Source: CAUZEO01 sp963578625 (GTDB taxonomy: Bacteria; Verrucomicrobiota; Kiritimatiellia; SLOV01). Taken from it: 6,575 bases of DNA. Where the stretch lies: positions 1 through 6,575 of the forward strand of contig CAUZEO010000300.1 of NCBI GenBank assembly GCA_963578625.1, read 5' to 3'. The translations under genes and the position numbers were made by a program. This document shows positions 6,488 to 6,575 of this stretch, piece after piece. How positions within the stretch are numbered: position 1 is the first letter of the stretch; every line of letters begins with the position of its first letter. Under the pieces are notes generated by a model, which was given only the letters and a program-made list of their open reading frames with translations, was not told the origin of the DNA and did no database searches.

Positions 6488-6575
6488 TTACCGCGACGTC
6501 ACGTCGAGTAGTTCCTGTATCTGCAGCATGGGTAGGGGCAGAATCACGTCGCTAAGGCGGGGAGTCTCCACTTGC
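6488..6575 (-). CDS. Possible C-terminal end of an unidentified gene (partial)
   Basis: On the minus strand one frame is open from the right edge to a TAA at 6490-6488, giving about 28 residues that end in LPMLQIQELLDVTSR. The other two minus frames look closed or less protein-like. Codon choice is similar to the neighbouring genes, and the stop lies just past the MazG-like stop, as expected for convergent genes. The fragment is too short for family recognition. It may be a chance open frame. Confidence 0.35.
   Translation of the reverse strand, partial: QVETPRLSDVILPLPMLQIQELLDVTSR

Noticed and set aside
6494..6506. CGACGTCACGTCG hairpin after the MazG-like gene as a terminator
   Set aside because: The stem is only 5 bp with a 3-base loop, no T-tract follows on either strand, and it lies in the possible coding end of the minus-strand partial gene.

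Overview
The window is an ordinary bacterial chromosomal segment: moderately GC-rich, densely coded and with short intergenic gaps. No single gene fixes the taxonomy. The spacer at about 1831-1911 carries an interspersed palindromic repeat built from ATTCGATATT words. From memory, such repeats (whose accidental translations read 'NIEYR', 'NIECR') are common in Planctomycetota, Verrucomicrobiota and related free-living lineages. A PVC-type or similar environmental bacterium is therefore my best guess, with low confidence. Three of the five complete genes have no well-placed Shine-Dalgarno sequence, which is compatible with such lineages but not diagnostic.

Layout. (1) Bases 1-125 are a leader or intergenic region with a short palindrome and a clear ribosome binding site for ilvD. 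(2) Bases 126-1805 (+) encode a complete dihydroxy-acid dehydratase (IlvD), the third enzyme of valine/isoleucine biosynthesis. It is the roughly 560-residue type with three conserved cysteines, expected to carry a [2Fe-2S] cluster. (3) Bases 1806-1941 are a 136-bp spacer between convergent genes, holding the palindromic repeat. (4) Bases 4721 down to 1942 (-) are a two-gene unit: a 754-residue fused ABC exporter with an unusual N-terminal extension and a four-cysteine zinc-ribbon-like motif, followed by a small DUF1854 protein whose start overlaps or nearly abuts the ABC stop. In other bacteria this pair is associated with cyanophycin metabolism genes, but no cyanophycin synthetase lies in this window. 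(5) Bases 4722-4876 are a divergent intergenic region that must hold promoters in both directions. (6) Bases 4877-6484 (+) hold an MFS exporter of the EntS/MFS_3 type followed 6 bp later by a MazG-like nucleotide pyrophosphohydrolase, probably co-transcribed. (7) Bases 6488-6575 (-) may be the C-terminal end of a gene running off the right edge.

The genes do not form one pathway. IlvD is housekeeping amino-acid synthesis, the ABC/DUF1854 pair is a membrane export module of unknown substrate, and the MFS plus MazG pair combines an efflux-type carrier with an NTP-cleaning enzyme. No RNA genes, transposases, CRISPR arrays, phage genes or clear signs of recent transfer were seen. The two items most worth a second look are the ABC/DUF1854 module without a nearby cyanophycin synthetase and the structured repeat downstream of ilvD.
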